A stretch of 64,000 nt of DNA from Saitoella complicata NRRL Y-17804. Its lineage: Eukaryota > Ascomycota > Saitoellomycetes > Saitoellales > Saitoellaceae. The position numbers were made by a program, and so were the translations under genes. Shown here piece after piece: positions 1 through 8,994 of this stretch. Location: NCBI RefSeq assembly GCF_001661265.1, contig NW_017567018.1, positions 186,001 through 250,000 of the forward strand, given 5' to 3'. The notes under the pieces were generated by a model. The model worked only from the letters and a program-made list of their open reading frames with translations. It was not told where the DNA came from and did not search any database. How positions within the stretch are numbered: position 1 is the first letter of the stretch; each line of letters opens with the position of its first letter.

Positions 1-438
1 TTTCCTCCCTTTCCTTGTTCCTCTCGACTGCGATGTTCACTGTCCGAACGATATCGCACTCCCCAATCACACCGTGCCGTGAACAATTTACACAAACAGG
101 TTGTCGTTCATCGCATTTGACACGCCTTGTTTTGCATTTCGTACAGCCCGCTCTTGACTTTGTGTGGGATCGTCGGCCCATTGCTGTTTGGTCTAGTCGG
201 TGGAGTAAGTAAGCTTAAACCGGATGCGAACGGTAACGTCGACACGGGTCGCACTTCGCTTCAGCCTAAGGAAACTGCTCGGCGACCAGCTTCAACTGTT
301 TCCCGAGGTCGAGTTTGGCGACTTCGAACACGAGTCGTGCGTGTGTCGCACCCGCGCCAGACCAGTTGCGGTAATACGAGATACGAACTCGAGAAAATGG
401 ATACGAACAGGTAAACAACGAATACGAAGCCGTTCGAA

Positions 439-446
439 TATATAAA
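439..446 (+). promoter_or_regulatory. TATA-like box upstream of RTA1-like gene
   Basis: The string TATATAAA lies 66 bases upstream of the RTA1-like start codon, a plausible core promoter position. It is only 18 bases before the upstream ATG at 464, so transcripts starting 30 or more bases downstream of the box would skip that ATG. Confidence 0.4.
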
Positions 447-463
447 TTGCCCAACTACTCACC

Positions 464-505
464 ATGACCTTCTTTCATCAACTTCCTCAACCTCGGCTTC
501 TCTGA
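464..505 (+). other. Short upstream ORF (13 codons plus stop)
   Basis: An ATG at 464 opens a 13-residue frame (MTFFHQLPQPRLL) that stops six bases before the RTA1-like start codon. If transcripts begin upstream of 464 this would be a uORF able to damp translation of the main frame. Whether it is transcribed cannot be told from sequence. Confidence 0.25.
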
Positions 506-511
506 TCCGAT

Positions 512-1432
512 ATGACAGCTTCAACTCTTCTTACAAGAGACTACGAGTCATACCATTTCTACAAGTATGATCCCTCTCTCGCCGCCGCAATCATCTTTAC
601 AATCTTCTTCATCCCCACAACCGCATACCACACCTGGCAACTCCACCAAACTCGACGTCTTGGGCCTCGCGCCTGGTATCTCCTCCCTCTCGTCGTTGGT
701 GCATTTTTCGAGGTAATCGGATATGCCGCCCGCTCCTCCTCCACTCAGAAACCATATGGTACAGGCGCGATGATGCCGTATATCATTCAGTCGTTATTCA
801 TCTTACTCGCGCCTTCGCTGTTCGCCGCGACGATCTACATGTTACTCGGACGTCTCATCATTGCGCTCAAGGCACAGAAGTTGAGCTTGGTCCCAGTGAG
901 ATGGTTAACCAAGATCTTTGTCGTTGGTGATGTGATTTCATTCTTGATGCAAGGTGGTGGAGGGGGTATCCAGGCTCAAGCTAGGACGGATCCCGATAAC
1001 TACGACCGTGGTGCAAAGATCATTCTTGGAGGGTTGTTCGTGCAGCTTATTTTCTTTGGACTTTTCGTCGTCGTTACTGGACTCTTTCACCATCGACTCA
1101 ACAAACAAGCCTACGCCCCCGCTCCTGCCCGCAAACTTCTTTGCTCTCTCTACCTCACCTCGGGTCTCATCCTCATCCGATCCATCTTCAGGATCGCGGA
1201 GTATGCACAGGGCAGCGACGGCTACCTCATTTCTCACGAGGTGTTCTTGTATCTCTTTGATGGATTGTGCATGTTTGGAGTTCTGGTTTCGTTTAATTGG
1301 TTGCATCCCACGAGTATGTTTCGGGATCTTGCGGATGGGAATGGAGTAGGTACTTTGGAGATGGTGGGGAGTGAGAGTGCGTTGACTTATAAGAAGGATG
1401 CCAGTCAACACAGTATTCACTCAATGGCCTAA
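512..1432 (+). CDS. RTA1-like lipid-translocating exporter family protein
   Basis: A single-exon 306-residue polytopic membrane protein with about seven hydrophobic segments, the size and layout of the fungal RTA1 family (yeast RTA1, RSB1, PUG1, YLR046C). Typical features are the early segment after YHFYKYDPSLAAAI, the motif FEVIGYAAR, the segment VRWLTKIFVVGDVISFLMQ with a following glycine run, and the late motif RSIFRIAEYAQG before a final helix and short hydrophilic tail. Family members are linked to resistance to 7-aminocholesterol and to export of sphingoid bases or other lipids from the plasma membrane. The substrate here is unknown. It is convergent with the cyanamide hydratase-type gene. 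The start follows a TATA-like box by 66 bases and is the first ATG of the frame. Confidence 0.9.
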   Translation: MTASTLLTRDYESYHFYKYDPSLAAAIIFTIFFIPTTAYHTWQLHQTRRLGPRAWYLLPLVVGAFFEVIGYAARSSSTQKPYGTGAMMPYIIQSLFILLAPSLFAATIYMLLGRLIIALKAQKLSLVPVRWLTKIFVVGDVISFLMQGGGGGIQAQARTDPDNYDRGAKIILGGLFVQLIFFGLFVVVTGLFHHRLNKQAYAPAPARKLLCSLYLTSGLILIRSIFRIAEYAQGSDGYLISHEVFLYLFDGLCMFGVLVSFNWLHPTSMFRDLADGNGVGTLEMVGSESALTYKKDASQHSIHSMA

Positions 1433-1565
1433 GGAAATACCGGAGTTCAATTCACGCCGTGACCATAGTACTAGTGATACCTTACGTACCTTAGTTATGC
1501 AAGTTTTTCTTTACCTTTGAGCTACACCTTGTCGAGACGGGGCATAAACCTCGATCATCAAAAAC

Positions 1566-2400
1566 CTACTCGTACTTCTTCGCAATTGGATTCCTTCCCA
1601 CATCCCCCAAAAAGTCACTCGAAGCCTGCAAAGCCGTCGTATGGCACCACGGCTTCGCCGCCATCTCCTTCGACATACACGTAATGAAATCGTCACTCCA
1701 ATGACCACGCGGCCATTCCCTGACAATCGCTTCGTAAGTGTCAGGATGTACCCAAGCCTGATGAGCCCCGATATTATCATACAAGGTAGCTAACTGGATT
1801 AGCTGCCCGTGCGTCGTGATCCGCCCCGGCACGAAGTTCGTATGGCGCAAGATCGCTTCAGTAACGCTATCAATGAGGTCTTGAGGAACATCGTAATTTC
1901 CCTCCTTCTTCTTTGCCCTGAGGTAATTGTACGTCTCGATACCCCCGCGGTACTCGAACGACAGCTTTGTCGTCAGGAAGAACTCGTCGGCGACACCGAT
2001 GTCGTGGAAGAGGGAGGTGAGGAAGTAGGTCTCTGGATCCCATTTGAAGGATTCGGGGAACATGTCCTGGGCGATGGCAGCACCTGGATGGACTTCTTTA
2101 GCCCACATCATCATCATCTTTGCGCGTGAATTGGCGAAACACACCAATCATATAGACTCTGATCGAATGATTAAATGGTCCACTCGCAAGTCTGTCCTTC
2201 ACCCATTGGAACGCGTCTTTGACCAACTCCGTGTCGGGCAACCGCAATTGCTCAATGGGTATAACACTGGCTTGCCTCGCTGGAGTAACTGCAGAGATGA
2301 GCGATTCGGTGATCGACTCAAGGTGTTCTGTGTGGCCAGGGTGAAGAGAGGACGGGTCGCGTGGGACGGAGTTCAAGCCAAAGTTGTTGCGCAAAGCCAT
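1566..2400 (-). CDS. Cyanamide hydratase / HD-domain urea hydro-lyase (Ddi2/Ddi3-like)
   Basis: Two exons, 2400-2145 and 2083-1566, joined across a 61-base intron (GTGTGT...CCAG), give 257 residues. Splicing restores RVYMIGAAIAQDMFPESF, which aligns with the Ddi2 segment after NHSLRV. Metal-binding HD landmarks are visible: FNHSIRVY, LFHDIG, the EAILRHTNF histidine, and TLYDNIGAHQ near the C-terminus. Family members hydrate cyanamide to urea in the cytosol; yeast DDI2/DDI3 are induced by DNA-alkylating agents and cyanamide. Length is slightly above yeast Ddi2. The start is the first ATG before the conserved region, and a further upstream exon cannot be excluded. The neighbouring RTA1-like gene is convergent. 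Substrate assignment within the HD family is an inference. Confidence 0.85.
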
Positions 2401-2813
2401 GGTAGTAAGAGTTGCTTCAATCTCGTACTTTTGACTGGAGTTAGTTTAGCACCCAGATGTCGAAACGATAAGAAGACACCGTTTCTTGTAGCTTGTGGTC
2501 ATAACAAATGGTATACCTTGCTTTGGATGGTGCATTGTCCGTGCCGTGAACTGTGTGACCAGACGCATGTCACGCAACTCACGGGCCGACCTCCGCAACG
2601 TTGGTCATCTGCGGGTAAGGAGAACGAGAACCAGACAGATGAGGGTCAAGATTGTAGATGTGAAATTTCGTGAAAGTTGCATTGTGTGACGGCGGAATCG
2701 AAGTATCGTGAAAATCAAGCCAGCCGCGCCTGTGACAGTAAAGTAGCAGGATTTGTAAGTAGTAGACGGTGTGGGTATATAGGATATTCTAGCATGATGA
2801 ACTCCCGAACTCC
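2401..2813. other. Intergenic: promoter of the cyanamide hydratase-type gene
   Basis: This is the upstream region of the HD-domain gene and the 3' flank of the aminotransferase, both on the minus strand. I see no RNA gene or repeat. Short open frames here overlap on both strands and lack family resemblance. Confidence 0.5.
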
Positions 2814-4304
2814 TTACTCCGTCCCATCTTGCCACGCCCCACCTACCCCATTCACCTTTCCCTTCACCGCCCACCCCTCCCTCACAGCCTTACACGCCTC
2901 ACCCAATCTCCTAATTCCCTCTCTCCCCTCCTCATCCCCACACCAACTCAAACTCAGCCTGACATACTTTGCACCCCACCCCCTCTCATCCCCTGGCACC
3001 TCAAACGCATCCCCGCTCGCAACCTGAACGCCGAACTCCTCCTTCGCACGCTTAACGACTTCTCGCGCATCATACCCGTCCGGGAGTCCGACCCAGAGGA
3101 AGTATCCTCCTTCGCCACCCTGGATTGTAGTGCCGGAGGGCAGGTATCCGGAGAGGGCGGAACGGTAGGTTTTGGAGCGTTGGCCGTAGGTCTCGCGGAG
3201 TTTGACGATGTTTTCGTCGAGGGCGCCAGATTGGGTAAAGTGTCCAACGATACTTGAGTTGAGTTGGGATGGACACCCGCCGCTGTGGTTTGCGCCACCT
3301 TCAGCGAGTTGTAGGGCGAGGAGGGGACTCGCTGTCTCGATCCATCCAACGCGGAATCCAGGTGCGAGGAGCTTGGCGAAGGAACAGTTCGAGATGGTGT
3401 TTCCGTACTCTGAGGGCATTGTGGTGACGTCGCGCGTCACAAGGCGTGCTGGTATTTTACCACCGGGAAGAGGTGTGTAATGAAGGAAGTCGTACACATC
3501 ATCAGAAATAACAAGAGCATCGTACTTCCGAGCCAACTGCGTGATCTTAGTTAGTCCATTACTCCAGCACTGAGGTTGGTAGAACCACGTACCTCAACAA
3601 GCTGATTCCGTCGTCGTTCAGACATGATTTGTCCACTGGGATTCGCGTATGTAGTCACACAGTACACAACATACCTGAACACCTTCTTCTTCCTCGGTGC
3701 CGCCTCAATCGTGCTCTTATCACCATCGCCTTCTCTCCGTCTCACTTTTTCTTCCCTCTCGAGTGCTTCCCTTAGGGCATCGATATCGATGCCCTCCGCA
3801 TCCTCATTCACCGCACTCATTCGCCCGGCGAACCCGGCGTCTTGGAGAATACCAGCAGCGAGGAAGTACGTAGGCGACGTACAAAATGCTCGGCGGGTAT
3901 ATCCGTTATGTGGCGACGTACATAATTGAAGTACATTCATGAGTCCATATGAAGCGCCGGGTGTCATAACGATATTCTCACTGTCAGCAACTGTTAGTCT
4001 GGATGCATCAACCGAAAACCACAGATACCGACGGTTTAACGGCCTCCTCCCCTCTCAACGCATATTTCTCAGTCGTCCACTCGGCTAACACCTTCCTCGT
4101 ACTCCTCGGTCCAAGATCACTCCCGTACTGTAATGGATGTGCCGCGGGTGTCCGGCCACTGTTTAGATCAGGTAACTTTGAGAATGGGCTTGATTGGAGA
4201 AGGACTTCGGAGGCGGCTTTGGCGAGGGAAGTGGATGGGAGGAGTGATTCGGTTGGCCAGCCCATCTGGAGGTTGATGACCTTGGGGTAGCTTGCGTCGG
4301 CCAT
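2814..4304 (-). CDS. PLP-dependent aminotransferase, class I/II fold
   Basis: Three exons are proposed: 4304-4033, 3980-3593 and 3536-2814, giving 460 residues. The protein resembles fungal aminotransferases related to yeast YER152C and 2-aminoadipate transaminases. Visible landmarks are VMTPGASYGLMN (cofactor-phosphate region), CVTTYANPSGQIMS (Asn-Pro substrate/PLP site), VISDDVYDFLHY (Asp contacting the pyridine nitrogen) and SFAKLLAPGFRVGW with the Schiff-base lysine. The second intron (56 bases, GTACGT, branch CTAAC) is clear. The first is less certain: only a GTCGGT donor at 4032 keeps frame with the TGACAG acceptor, although a nicer GTATCT lies four bases further on. The frame is open upstream to an ATG at 4661, so an N-terminal extension is possible. 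Amino-acid specificity cannot be read from sequence. Confidence 0.85.
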
Positions 4305-4708
4305 TGTCGAGATGAAGCGGATCAGACAGAGGCGAGAACGAGAGATGCGACAATAGATGTTTCGGAACAGCTTCGAGGTATCAGAATCAATTGGAAAGGT
4401 GCTTGGATCGTAGAGTGCACCGGGGTTGAAATCGAAAGGTTGCTCGAGCTCGAGTGTGGGGAAATCGGGAAGGTCATGACGTACAGCACTCGAGGACGAT
4501 AGGGAATGATACGAACCAAATCCGAGCTCTGAAGGATAACAAGAGTCTACAATGAACAAGAATGGCATAGCCAAATATATTCTCCTCACGCCGACGTTTT
4601 TGTAACGTACAAGTAACCCAAAAAAAAGAAGTAACCATACATCACACAAACCCGCCGTCACATCCCCATCTTACAACCATCAAATATCATTGCAAGTAAA
4701 TATCAAAT
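4305..4708. other. Intergenic: aminotransferase promoter
   Basis: About 400 bases separate the aminotransferase start from the cyclophilin 3' end, both genes on the minus strand. The aminotransferase frame stays open back to 4661, but the translation has no family resemblance and I treat it as 5' untranslated or promoter sequence. Confidence 0.45.
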
Positions 4709-5439
4709 TTAGGCAACGACACCGCAGTCATCGATGGTGATCTTGGCGCGGGTAGCACCAGACTGGGAACCGAGACCCTCGATCTTCTTGACGATGTCCA
4801 TGCCGGAGACGACCTCACCGAAGACAACGTGCTTACCGTCCAACCAGGAGGTCACAACGGTGGTGATGAAGAACTGGGAGCCGTTGGTGTTGGGTCCAGC
4901 GTTGGCCATGGACAAAAGTCCGGGCTTGGTGTGGCGGAGGTTGAAGTCTAATCGAGCACGTCAGCATACTTCCAGAAAAAAGGCGGCCAGATCCAATTGA
5001 GCAGAAAGGAGGAAACATACTCTCGTCAGCGAACTTCTCGCCGTAGATGGACTTTCCACCGGTACCGTTACCGCGGGTGAAGTCACCACCCTGGAGCATG
5101 AACTGGGGAATGACACGGTGGAAGGCAGAGCCCTTGTAGCCGAAGCCCTTCTCGCCAGTGCAGAGAGCACGGAAGTCTAATCGAAACCCATTAGCATTCA
5201 TCCCATCGAAATCACAAGATTGCTTCAACCGAGCCCCGAGAACCCGGAACCCAGTCGAAGGTCATGGAAGCAAACATACTGGCAGCGGTCTTAGGGACGA
5301 CCTCGTCGTAGAGCTTGAACTCGATACGGCCGAGAGAAGTGCCGTTAGCAGAGGTGTCGAAGAAAACGTTGGACATTTTTGCTTGGGTTGAGTAAAGACG
5401 GATGGGGTTGACGGTACGAGCCAAGGTGGTGCGGATCAT
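4709..5439 (-). CDS. Cyclophilin A-type peptidyl-prolyl isomerase, mitochondrial/cytosolic dual form
   Basis: Three exons, 5439-5280, 5176-5021 and 4947-4709, give 184 residues. Both introns interrupt just before an Asn-Phe pair and use GTATGT donors. The core is a textbook cyclophilin: [15 protein letters not shown] with the catalytic Arg, [28 protein letters not shown] and the Trp of [14 protein letters not shown] that binds cyclosporin. It catalyses proline cis-trans isomerisation in protein folding. The first ATG begins a 21-residue Arg/Ser/Thr-rich, acid-free leader ([19 protein letters not shown]) that looks like a mitochondrial presequence. A second in-frame ATG at 5376 would give a 163-residue cytosolic form, as known for the single-gene Neurospora cyclophilin. 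Confidence 0.95.
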
Positions 5440-5590
5440 TTTGTAGTGCTCTAGGCTGACGCGCGCTTCGATGAATGGCCGAGTGAGTTATAAGAGGGGT
5501 GATGTAAATCCTCGCAACACGTGAAGGGTGGGCGCATGGGTTAGGTAAATGATATCATTTTGAAAGTCCTGATAATTACTACTTGCTAAG

Positions 5591-7132
5591 TTAAAAAAGA
5601 AGATCATCGAGTCCGTTTCCTGCACTGGGCTTTGCTTGCGTACTCGTGCTTCCCCATATCTTGGCAGAGCTCGTCTCTTGGGCGAGTTGTGCCATGCTAG
5701 GACCCTTCTCGGCTCCCTTCTTCTCTCCCGCCTTTCCACTCGCCATACTCCACAACGATCCGAACGCATCGCCACCCTTGGCCTTGTTTGCACCACCTGA
5801 CACAGCTGGCGCTGCAGAACTCGTAGAAGATGCTGCAGCAGGAGCAGGAGCCGTAGAGAAAGATCCCATCATAGGAGCGTAATTAGCTTGTACCGCGGCC
5901 TGGAACCCTCCATACTGCGGAGCCGCAGGCTGCACCGGCGGAGTCATCATACCCATCCCACTCAACGCGGCGTAGTTTGCCTGAGGCTGGGCATACTGGG
6001 GTTGTGGCGACATTGTTGCTGGTGCACTCACGGGTGCCGCAGACGCAAAGTCACCGAACTCGTCGTCGTCGTTAGAGGCAGCTGCCGGAGCGGGAGCAGC
6101 AGCGGTGACAGGGGCGGCGGTCTCAAAGGAACCCCAGCCGTCGTCAGCAGGTGCCTTGCCCTTCGAAGAGGACGCCACGGGCACAGGCGCAGCCGCGGGT
6201 GCGGGTGCGGGTACTGGATCATCGAAAGAGAAGAGATCCGCCACTGGTGCAGCCTTTGGTAGCTCAGGCTTAGCTACCGCAGGAGCCTTCCCCTTCGCCG
6301 CCGCACTCGGCCGTGATGACGAAGCGCCCGCATCGTACTCATCATACGCATCATACCCCCCAGCAGCCGGTCCACGACTCGTCGGCCTCGACTCATCTTT
6401 CCAGTTGCCTCGGGGTCCGGTCGTCGTGCCTCCGCCATCGCCGTAGACACCACCAGAGTATCCTCCATATCCGACTGCATCAGATCCAAACCCACCGTAC
6501 TTCTTTCCAGTTCCGCCGAAGCCACCAGCACCCCCTCCACCAAGATCCGACGAAACTCCCCCATACTTATTACGATTTTGCTTCGCCTTTCGTCGTTCAC
6601 CCCTCAACGACTCCGAGTCATTCAACAAATCCACAACTTCCTTCGCACGGTTCCGCACATTGACACCCTGGTCTTTACCTTGCTCGTCGATATAGTGGAA
6701 GTTTCGGAGGAATTTGATGGTGGAGAGGTGGGCGCGTGCGTCGTCGATTACGCGTTCTGAACCGTTTTTGATGATGAATTCGAGGAGTTGGAGGGATTTG
6801 TAGATTTGGCGCCATTCTTCGGCGGATTTTTCTGTGAAGCGACGGTAGATCATGGGCATGATTTCGTTGAAAGAGGCACTACACTCCCATGTCAGCATTC
6901 ATCCTTCTCTACGAAGAGAAGGGTTGGAGACGTACTAGTTGTGTGTCCCATCCGCAATTTCCTGCATCAAACTTGAACTGGCACCCCAAGGTTCATTATT
7001 CGTTGCCTCGCGCACCTTGGCTTCCATTTCGGTGTAGTTCATGACCACATTCTGGGCTTTGCGGATATAGGATTTGATGTCGTACAAGGACAAGTTGGAA
7101 ACAGTGTCGGCGATCTCGTCGAGGTTGACCAT
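5591..7132 (-). CDS. ENT3: ENTH-domain clathrin adaptor, epsin-3-like
   Basis: Two exons, 7132-6936 and 6878-5591, with a 57-base intron inside the ENTH domain (GTACGT donor), give 494 residues. Residues about 10-150 form an ENTH domain with NNEPWGASSSLMQEIA, MPMIYRRFTEKSAEEWRQIYKSL (as two adjoining blocks) and LLEFIIKNGSERVIDDAR. The rest is low complexity: a Gly/Tyr-rich block, then Ala/Pro-rich sequence with DLFSFDD, DDEFGDFASAA and a C-terminal LDDLLF, motifs of the kind that bind clathrin and adaptor ears. Epsin-3 family proteins bind phosphoinositides and sort cargo between Golgi and endosome. ENT3 rather than ENT5 is chosen from the ENTH sequence and length. It is divergent from RPS21. 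Confidence 0.9.
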
Positions 7133-7583
7133 GGCAAGTGATCAACCCTTTGGCCAGTTGCGATTTGGTTCAGGAAAGGAACGGAGGACTGGAGGGGGTC
7201 CCGTACGCTGGGGTTGTGCGGAGGTGTTTGGAATGCGCTGGCCGAGGCTAGGACCTTAGTGACAGCAGTGACGTTGGCCGAGCACGGGGTAAATGCGCAA
7301 CAAGGACAGTGCACGCTGAGGAATGAATGCTCTATTCTAAGCATATATTACCGAAGCCTTCCGCCATCATCCCTTCAGCTCCAACCTCGACGGCCTCCGC
7401 ACGTGCACGGCCCCTTGCCCTGAAAAAGAGCCCCTGAAGGCCTCGAGGGTTTACGCGCGACCCCCAAGGCACTCTCGCTCACCTCAGCACTGCCACGTAC
7501 TAGCCACACCTCCAGCAGCCGCCGAAAATTGGAACACCTACGCAGTGCTGGCCTCCCGCGTCCATCAACCGAACATCTAAAAA
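7133..7583. promoter_or_regulatory. Divergent promoter region ENT3 / RPS21
   Basis: A 451-base gap separates the divergent start codons. It contains a CACGTG E-box at 7400-7405, about 180 bases upstream of the RPS21 start. CACGTG is a Cbf1-type site used at ribosomal protein promoters in some yeasts; its use here is speculative. No RNA gene is seen. Confidence 0.35.
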
Positions 7584-8203
7584 ATGGAGAACGACCAAGG
7601 TACGTCAATGCTGTCAATCGATTCACGGCGAGGAATGCTCTCGTTTCGTACCCGTCACGTCTCGCTTCCTTCTCGCTCGATTCGACCCCTCCTCGAGAAA
7701 TGAAATATTCATTGGTTGCGTTTCAAGGTGTCCTCGTCGACCTTTACGTCCCCCGCAAGTGCGCGGCCACCAACCGTCTCATCACCGCCAAGGACCACGC
7801 CTCCGTCCAGATTAACGTCGCTGACGTTGACGAGTCTGGCCGTGCCATCCACGGATCCAACACCACCTATGCTCTTTGCGGTTTCGTTCGTGGCAAGGGC
7901 GAGTCTGACGACTCTTTGAACAGGTTGGCTACCAGGGATGGTTTGTTGAAGAAGTGAGTGTGATTTTTTTGGGAGAACTGGGTTGGTGTGGGGGGTGAAT
8001 GCTGCGTGTCTGTGTCGTCGATCGTCGATTTGGGTGGAATCGTTTGCGTGTGTTCAAGGGAAGAAAGGAGTGGACGGGATGAATGCGCACGGAGACATCG
8101 ACACGACACCAGATACGAGCAGAAACTCCTCCACATCCCCCCCGCCCTCTGTCTACCAGTCCATACTAACCATTTTTCCAGCGTCTGGTCCTACTCCCGC
8201 TAA
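7584..8203 (+). CDS. RPS21: 40S ribosomal protein S21 (eS21)
   Basis: Three exons, 7584-7599, 7728-7953 and 8182-8203, give 87 residues, exactly the usual eS21 length. The first exon encodes MENDQ plus one base, the second most of the protein ([16 protein letters not shown], the [14 protein letters not shown] block, [20 protein letters not shown]) and the last only the NVWSYSR tail. The introns are 128 and 228 bases, long for this locus, which is common for fungal ribosomal protein genes; the second has an ACTAAC branch site shortly before its acceptor. The protein is a small-subunit component needed for 18S rRNA 3' maturation. An uninterrupted reading of the middle exon would give a wrong C-terminus and N-terminus. 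Confidence 0.97.
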
Positions 8204-8994
8204 ACAATTAGCAACCATTCGTCCTTTCTTTTCGTTCTTCCGTTTTCTTGGGTGTTATGGAGTTCGCGCTTTCGTCCTCGTCTTATGACACGCAGGTGAA
8301 GCGGCGGTGAGGGTTGATAATCGGATCAAAACAAAGCATATAAAAAGATCATTTTTTATGGCTTCGTGCTGAGTGGTATTTTCGATGTTTGTGTCTGTCT
8401 GTACGAACGCAACGTTTTTTTGTCCATATGAGTTGCGCGACGTGAGTGTGCACGTGGTGAATTGTGTTCGACCTACGACTTCCAACACCTCCGGACGATT
8501 TGTTTCGCCAGCCCCTTCCCGCAATCGTCCACGACTCCTCATTGTCGTCGGATATCGCGGAAAACATCCGTCTCAACCCTTTTGCTTCGGCAACTGTGGT
8601 TCGATTTGGATGCGAAGGGGCAAGAGCGAACACCTGTAAAGTGTAAACGGCCACTGAAGACGTACCTTCCGGAGATTTGTGGGGGGTACGACAGATAGGG
8701 CTGGGACATCCGTTTATTTTTGTAGAGTGTAGCAGCTGGTTATGCTGCTGTCGGGACAACACCGATGTGGGATGACGGTGTGTACGACAGTACTCTGTGT
8801 TGTCCTATAGCTATTGCGTTCCCAGATGTAATAAGGGAGCCGATACATGCAACACTCATGTCCATCTAATCAATAGATGATCCAAACTGCGCAAGCACAG
8901 ACGTCGTCGAGCTCTACGCCGCCCTGAAACGCGCATCACGTACAGTACATCGCCTCCAAAACACCAAAACCTTAAATCCGCTGGCGATACATGC
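8204..8994. other. Intergenic between RPS21 and SLX4
   Basis: About 790 bases hold the RPS21 3' end and the SLX4 promoter. Open frames of up to 137 codons occur on both strands but have no family resemblance. No tRNA-like box motifs or repeats were noticed. Confidence 0.5.

Larger units (their letters stand above)
1..511. other. Upstream region of the RTA1-like gene, no gene assigned
   Basis: No complete gene is recognised. Short open frames overlap in several frames and none begins convincingly. One exon-like piece stands out: an acceptor-like TACAG near 146 is followed by a hydrophobic stretch (LTLCGIVGPLLFGLVGG) and a strong GTAAGT donor near 207. No continuation was found before the next gene, so it may be a gene remnant or chance. 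The region also holds the TATA-like site and short upstream frame listed separately. Confidence 0.4.

Noticed and set aside
5518-5523. CACGTG between the cyclophilin A start and the ENT3 3' end
   Set aside because: The same hexamer appears in several unrelated places in the window, so no regulatory meaning is claimed.
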